64,000 nt of DNA from Plantago major (lineage: Eukaryota; Streptophyta; Magnoliopsida; Lamiales; Plantaginaceae), in assembly GCA_026545765.1 (NCBI GenBank), contig CM048839.1, positions 53,800,677-53,864,676 on the forward strand, in the 5' to 3' direction. The position numbers and the translations under genes were made by a program. Below are positions 59,580-64,000 of this stretch, piece by piece (positions within the stretch are counted from its first letter, which is position 1; each line of letters starts with the position of its first letter). The notes beneath the pieces are model-generated. The model searched no databases. It had not been told where the DNA came from and was given only the letters and a program-made list of their open reading frames with translations.

Positions 59580-59922
59580 GCGTTGTGCTGGATTACAACA
59601 TGCTTAAGGCGCCTTCTAAGAGAGATTTGAAGTGCCCTTCTTTAGCTCTTGCATTCAGTTTGTACTCTGTTAGTGTTGATTTTAGCTGAACCTTTTTGGA
59701 GCAATGTTCTTGGCAAAGCAGTTGGATTTGGACAAGTATGTGCTGCAAACTGATTCTTTAAATATGTATTTGACTGTATTGTCGCATGTGACACCAACAT
59801 GGAAGCACGAGGAACTGGTGGAGCAAATTAGGAAGCAATACGAAGGGAGAGCAATGGAACTGGTTTACAGGACGAGCAATGGAACTGCAGATCATTTGGC
59901 AAAATTGAAAGTGGACATCATT
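59580..59922 (+). pseudogene. RNase H-like (RVT_3) fragment
   Basis: FLAKQLDLDKYVLQTDSLNM, HEELVEQIRKQYEGRAMELV and YRTSNGTADHLAKL match the C-terminal half of the plant RVT_3 RNase H-like domain found in non-LTR retrotransposon-derived proteins (the DS, D and ADxLAK landmarks). A preceding VDGAGWS at about 59560 looks like the domain start, with a stop between. It is a remnant without a reverse transcriptase. Confidence 0.6.
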
Positions 59923-59952
59923 TTGGTAATTTTGAATTTTTGGTTGTTTTGA

Positions 59953-60840
59953 TTCTAACCCTTCAAATTATGTTAAACTTCGTAGTAGTATTCAAATTTG
60001 AGATATTTGCCCTATGTGGCTTGGTATGTACTTGAATTGTGATGTGAATAAAGTGGCTCTTCGTATAAAATGTCTCGCCTGGTTAATATAACTTCTAGTT
60101 TGGGTTTTAAAAAAATCGTATATCGTAAATTCGGATTTATTTGTTAAAGTGTGATGGATGTTATTAATCATGTAACTGAATTTAGTTTATGCATTTTGAT
60201 TTTATTGGTTCCGTGTTCTCCCTCTTCAGACATTTAACACCCACCTCTATATTAAAATCGCGACAAGCGTAGATCCGCCCTCTGCTAAGATGGTTAGAGT
60301 CTGAATTTTGGCTATTTACCCGCAGTCTACACCAGTTTCTTTGGTGAATGCTATTGTGAACCTTCTTGAGAAAACGGATGACCGTGAACTAGCTGCCATT
60401 GATGCAATTGCTTCAGCTTCTCACTCTCTGACCATTGCAATTGTAGTTGTTTGTGGACAGTTGAGTTGAGCAAGCAATTGAGTTGATTAGGTTGGAGGAA
60501 GATATGCAAGTTGATCGATATAGTTTTGTTGAGGATTGAGGGTGGTCATGACGTCGACATTGCTGATTTGAGAGTTCAAGTCTCGTCTGCTACTGTGTTT
60601 CTGGGACTTACACATTAGTTTCTTTTACTTCAACCTTAATTTAGGCCATTCACTTGAATAATACTACATTCATGCATGGTGTGTATTATGAGTTATGAAT
60701 GATTCCAAAAAGATGAAGAAATAATAGGAACTGATTTTGCTTTGTAAGCAAACGATCAATGCTGTTACTAAACACATTTATAGAAGCCAGACTCCCACCT
60801 GAATATTCTTGGCCTCCAAAATTATAAACTGCATGGCACT
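59953..60840. other. Unassigned DNA
   Basis: Mostly AT-rich. A short open piece (60326-60465, STPVSLVNAIVNLLEKTDDR) has coding-like text but no recognised family. Confidence 0.35.
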
Positions 60841-60845
60841 GTATT

Positions 60846-60927
60846 ATGAGAGCACAACCATAAGAGCACCAGCCCGCAAGCAAATAGTTGGATGTTCCTG
60901 AGATATCTTTTTCAGGCCTTGCAGTGA
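60846..60927 (-). pseudogene. UPL3-like ubiquitin ligase ARM exon fragment
   Basis: The minus strand after a CAG acceptor (60928-60930) reads SLQGLKKISQEHPTICLRAG ALMVVLS. This closely matches the ARM-repeat segment of plant HECT ligase UPL3, where an exon begins with SLQ. Homology ends after VLS, with a stop (TAA) right after. Only this part of one exon is visible, so it is a gene fragment, perhaps moved by a transposon. Confidence 0.7.
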
Positions 60928-61311
60928 CTGTTTCAAAACATGCCAAAAGAAAGGTGTGTTAACATTAGAACAAATCAAAAACCTTAGCTTAGTTCATGTC
61001 TCGGGGTAGGTAATAACACAGTCCATATTTATCACAGCTTAGTTATACAAACAATATTCATATTCCCAAGACATCAACAGGACAATTAATGGATGAATTC
61101 ACTTGTTCAGCTAAGTCCATGTACTCAATTGGACATAGTCATGACAAAGATCGCACAATCCTAAATTTTCATTTTATCATTCAATTGGAGATTTTAACAT
61201 ATGATGGTTTGAGATTAATTCGTGGTCAATGTTGTATATCGGTGACAGCAAAAAGTCAAAACTGAACAGCTTCTCCGAGACAAATGAAGTATATTGTACG
61301 GATGTACGTAC

Positions 61312-61497
61312 CTCTCCTATACTTTTAATGAACTCAGACAGCTCTACCTTATATTTCGGATCTTCCACCATACTCCTTCTCTCAGATGCCTTCGACTCAG
61401 CATCACCGAGTTTCACCTGATTCTGATCATCATGATGATTCTTTGATGGTGGTTGTTCGTAATGATTATGAATCGGAGAGACACAATCGATTTCCAT
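61312..61497 (-). CDS. Possible first exon, unknown protein
   Basis: MEIDCVSPIHNHYEQPPSKN begins at 61497, is hydrophilic, and runs to SEFIKSIGE followed by a GTACGT donor at 61311. The next identified exon-like sequence on this strand is the UPL3-like piece 385 bp on, so the two could form one chimeric transcript. No family recognised. Confidence 0.35.
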
Positions 61498-61619
61498 GGA
61501 ACCCTGATTTTTGGGAATTCAATTTACCAGATTATCGATTGCGTTGGGGAATTATACTAACATGCATAATCTCGAAATATTATACTTCTACTTTTAAAGT
61601 AACAAAATTCTAAGTTATA

Positions 61620-62710
61620 ATATAGGAGATCAATAGTAAAATATTTATTTAATGGCGATGAATCTCGTGTGATTTCAGATCAGACGTTGCGGATCAATTT
61701 CAGTTCAATATCAATTCATATATTTGTGAATTGGGGTTTCAGTTAAAATCTATTCTGGTGATTTCGGATCTCGGATCAAGTAGTATCATCTATCAAACAT
61801 AAAAAATTGGTTGAATGGCTCGACATCACTTCCAAATGGGAAAAAATGAACCAACTACTATGATTTTTTAGACAAAACTGCACAGTGCGTTGTCGAGCGT
61901 GATTAGAAGCCATTTATTAACTTGATTGTTATGGTTATGAGCAATAACTTATAGGAATTCACCAGATAAGGTAATAAGACTATTGTCAATGGGTCAGGGT
62001 GCCAGTCGCGATGACAAAAGTGGAGTGATGGAAAATTTAATTACGATATTTTTCCCAATAGATCGACCATTCAACTTTGACTTGTATCTCGCAGGAGCCA
62101 ATATGTACAATTGCCATGCCTTCACCTTCGTATCCAGGGATGAATTTCAACTCTTTTACAATCTCATGATGCTCTATATAAACTATGAGAGACTCGGTTT
62201 GCTTATTAACACAGATAGTTTGGCGTGAGAGCACAAAAATGAAGTTGCGAACTTCAACGGACGTACACCTTATCACCACTGGAGTCCAGTAGCACAACTT
62301 TCATGTCGTCGTCACACGGCGACGACTCATCCTTGGAGGCATAGGCAGTAAAAAACATAGCGGCCATGGAGAAACCCATCCTGTAGTTGGCTGCTACCAA
62401 CAAGCTGCACGTTGATAGTGGCCACAATGGTGTAGGTGACAATGCTACGTGTCATCTCCAACCAGTAGTGCTTGTTGGCGTCCGTTACACCCGATCACGG
62501 GTAGCCTTTCTTACAACACTTGGATACACCAGCTTCTACGAATTCGTCATTGTAAAATTCACATGTAGGTAATTCAAATTTAATTTTGAATGTTTTCATG
62601 AGTGGTTTAAAGTCCTTTTGTCATTGGGCTGCATTTGAATCTGAGACTTAGATACTCCAATAAAGGAAACCCACTTTCCTTGGAATTTGTTTCAGTTTGG
62701 GCTTAATACT
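61620..62710. other. Unassigned DNA with a possible minus-strand gene fragment
   Basis: On the minus strand 62442-62254 reads YRMGFSMAAMFFTAYASKDE and VVLLDSSGDKVYVR, and 62200-62040 reads PGYEGEGMAIVHIGSCEIQV, in different frames. It is coding-like and broken, family unknown. Confidence 0.3.
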
Positions 62711-62713
62711 GAG

Positions 62714-62776
<63 letters not shown>

Positions 62777-62822
62777 AAAACAACAACAACAATAATAATA
62801 ATAATAATTATTATTATTATAT
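62714..62822. repeat. (ATT)n microsatellite with CAA/ATA interruptions
   Basis: About 60 bp of pure ATT, then CAACAACAACAATAATAATA and ATT again. Confidence 0.97.
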
Positions 62823-63044
62823 TTTCCTGTTTCTGTATAAAAATCCATTTTTGGTACCTTTAGTTGTGACACTTAGCGTTTTGGTACCTTAAGTTGTGTA
62901 TTTGTCCAATTTTGGTACTCCGTTAGTTAAACTTAACAGAACCGTTAATTTTGACCAAATTAGTAAGAATTAGCGTGAATTAGTTGATTTTTCGTCAAGT
63001 CGGCACATGAATTAAACACACTTTTGATAAAGTATTAATATGTA

Positions 63045-63589
63045 CTCCCTCCGTTCCATTAAAAGCTTCCTAAGGGATTGCTTTCTCTTTGTTTAAACGG
63101 GCTGGACGTGAGTTCGGGCCCGAACGACCCATGGTAATGGCCCGGCCCATTCTAAATATATTATAAATTATTTTTATATTTTTAATTAATTTTTTAACTA
63201 GTTATATTATTTATTATTTAATATTTTACAATTTTATGATTTGATGGGTATTTCAGTCTTTTTATATTTAATGGAAATAAGAAATTGAATCGCCCTATGG
63301 CGATTCATAGATGACGTATCAATATGTGATTGGGTGCCTGTTGTCAGGCAGGGCGAAAGCCTGTCTGATCGTAGAAAAGCCAATATTAGTTTGTGAGTGG
63401 TAGTATATTGATAAAGTTGTAAGTGAGTGATAAAATAAGTGAGAGAGTGAATAAAATGATGATAAAGTAGGAAAGAGAAATAATAAAGAATTAGTTAGTG
63501 GGATAAAAACTTTCCTTTTTTGGGTTAGGAAGTTTCTAACGAAACACCAAAAAAGGAAAGTTAAGAAGTTTTTAATGGCGCGGAGGGAG
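63045..63589. mobile_element. MITE-like element, 545 bp, TA target duplication
   Basis: Terminal inverted repeats of about 28 bp (CTCCCTCCGTTCCATTAAAA left; inverted CTCCCTCCGCGCCATTAAAA right), flanked by TA (63043-63044, 63590-63591). The centre holds a GC-richer patch (GGGCCCGAACGACCCATGG, 63116-63134), perhaps a nested insertion. Confidence 0.8.
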
Positions 63590-63654
63590 TATTAATTAAA
63601 AAAATAATTATTTGATTAATATTTTATTAATAGTAATAAATTTTTATTATTATT

Positions 63655-64000
63655 ATTCAATTTTCCATAGATCATGAAACTTTTTATTGATATTCGTTGA
63701 TTTTCCATTGATGATGAATTATTTTTTTAATTAAAATGTATTAATATTAATATTTTTTTTAATATGAGTCCATTTTCATTGATAATGAATTAAATTTGTT
63801 TTAAAATTTCTTAATATTTGATTAATATTATTAATTTTTATCAATATTAATTGATTTTCCATTGATCATCATTTTTTCTAATTAAAATTTATTAATATTT
63901 ATTTATATTAGTCGATTTTTCATTGATCATGAATTATTTTTTTATTTATATTAGTCAATTTTTCATTACTCATGAATTATTTTTTTAATTTATTAATATT
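63655..64000. repeat. AT-rich degenerate minisatellite
   Basis: The word TTTTCCATTGATCATGAATTA recurs with changes at about 63660, 63701, 63768, 63855, 63916 and 63959, separated by A/T runs. It reaches the window end. Confidence 0.6.

Noticed and set aside
60326..60465. Alba-like or enzyme fragment
   Set aside because: The reading STPVSLVNAIVNLLEKTDDR was considered, but no motif matches well enough to name a family.
62648..62872. Poly-Asn ORF
   Set aside because: Translation of the (ATT)n microsatellite on the other strand.

Overview
The window looks like repeat-rich nuclear DNA from a flowering plant, probably a eudicot. The evidence is AT-rich intergenic DNA, spliceosomal introns, Ty1/copia and gypsy-like LTR elements, CACTA (En/Spm) DNA transposons, Stowaway-type MITEs, and remnants of plant gene families: an F-box protein, an LRR plus Raf-like kinase of the Arabidopsis At1g04210 type, and a UPL3-type ubiquitin ligase. 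I found no clearly intact host gene. Nearly every recognisable coding sequence carries frameshifts, stops or deletions. No rRNA, tRNA, CRISPR or bacterial features were seen.

Layout. (1) 1-7493 is the 3' part of an LTR retrotransposon. It has an extra, intron-containing acidic/Gln-rich coding region and a 1.71 kb 3' LTR. It is inserted into a truncated Ty1/copia element (7494-9449, minus), which in turn sits inside an F-box gene copy. (2) The middle is a segmental triplication. Each unit originally held the 3' end of an F-box gene (+), an unidentified minus-strand gene with repeated 5' exons, an LTR-like fragment and a CACTA element. Unit 1 is 9450-20842, unit 2 is about 21000-33008, and unit 3 is split (33485-34910 and 47597-56741). 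(3) Unit 3 alone also carries a decayed LRR/Raf-like kinase gene (42030-46232), next to or inside which a nearly complete copia element sits (36791-41871, TSD TTTAT). (4) 56742-58860 is a gypsy-like LTR plus adjacent internal DNA. (5) The right end (58.9-64 kb) holds small gene fragments (RNase H-like, UPL3 exon, unidentified exons), an ATT microsatellite, a 545-bp MITE-like element and an AT-rich minisatellite.

The three CACTA copies (minus-strand coding) derive from one element but carry different internal deletions of the TNP2-type transposase, so each looks non-autonomous. Copy 1 also contains a 1469-bp solo LTR with a perfect TSD (TATGA). Copy 3 preserves the matching empty site.

The most unusual signal is a set of short interrupted palindromes with fixed spacers, different for each transposon family. 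The copia element carries at least ten RGTGT-N7-ACACY sites spread through gag-pol, and the same motif recurs in the LTR-like fragments of units 2 and 3. Two LTRs of the first retrotransposon family have a dyad of identical geometry (8 bp, 6 nt, 8 bp) whose arms have changed in a compensatory way. CACTA copies 2 and 3 have an array of 18-bp hairpins in which both arms covary around a constant 8-nt centre. This resembles cis-motif arrays read by element-specific DNA- or RNA-binding proteins, but that role is inference.
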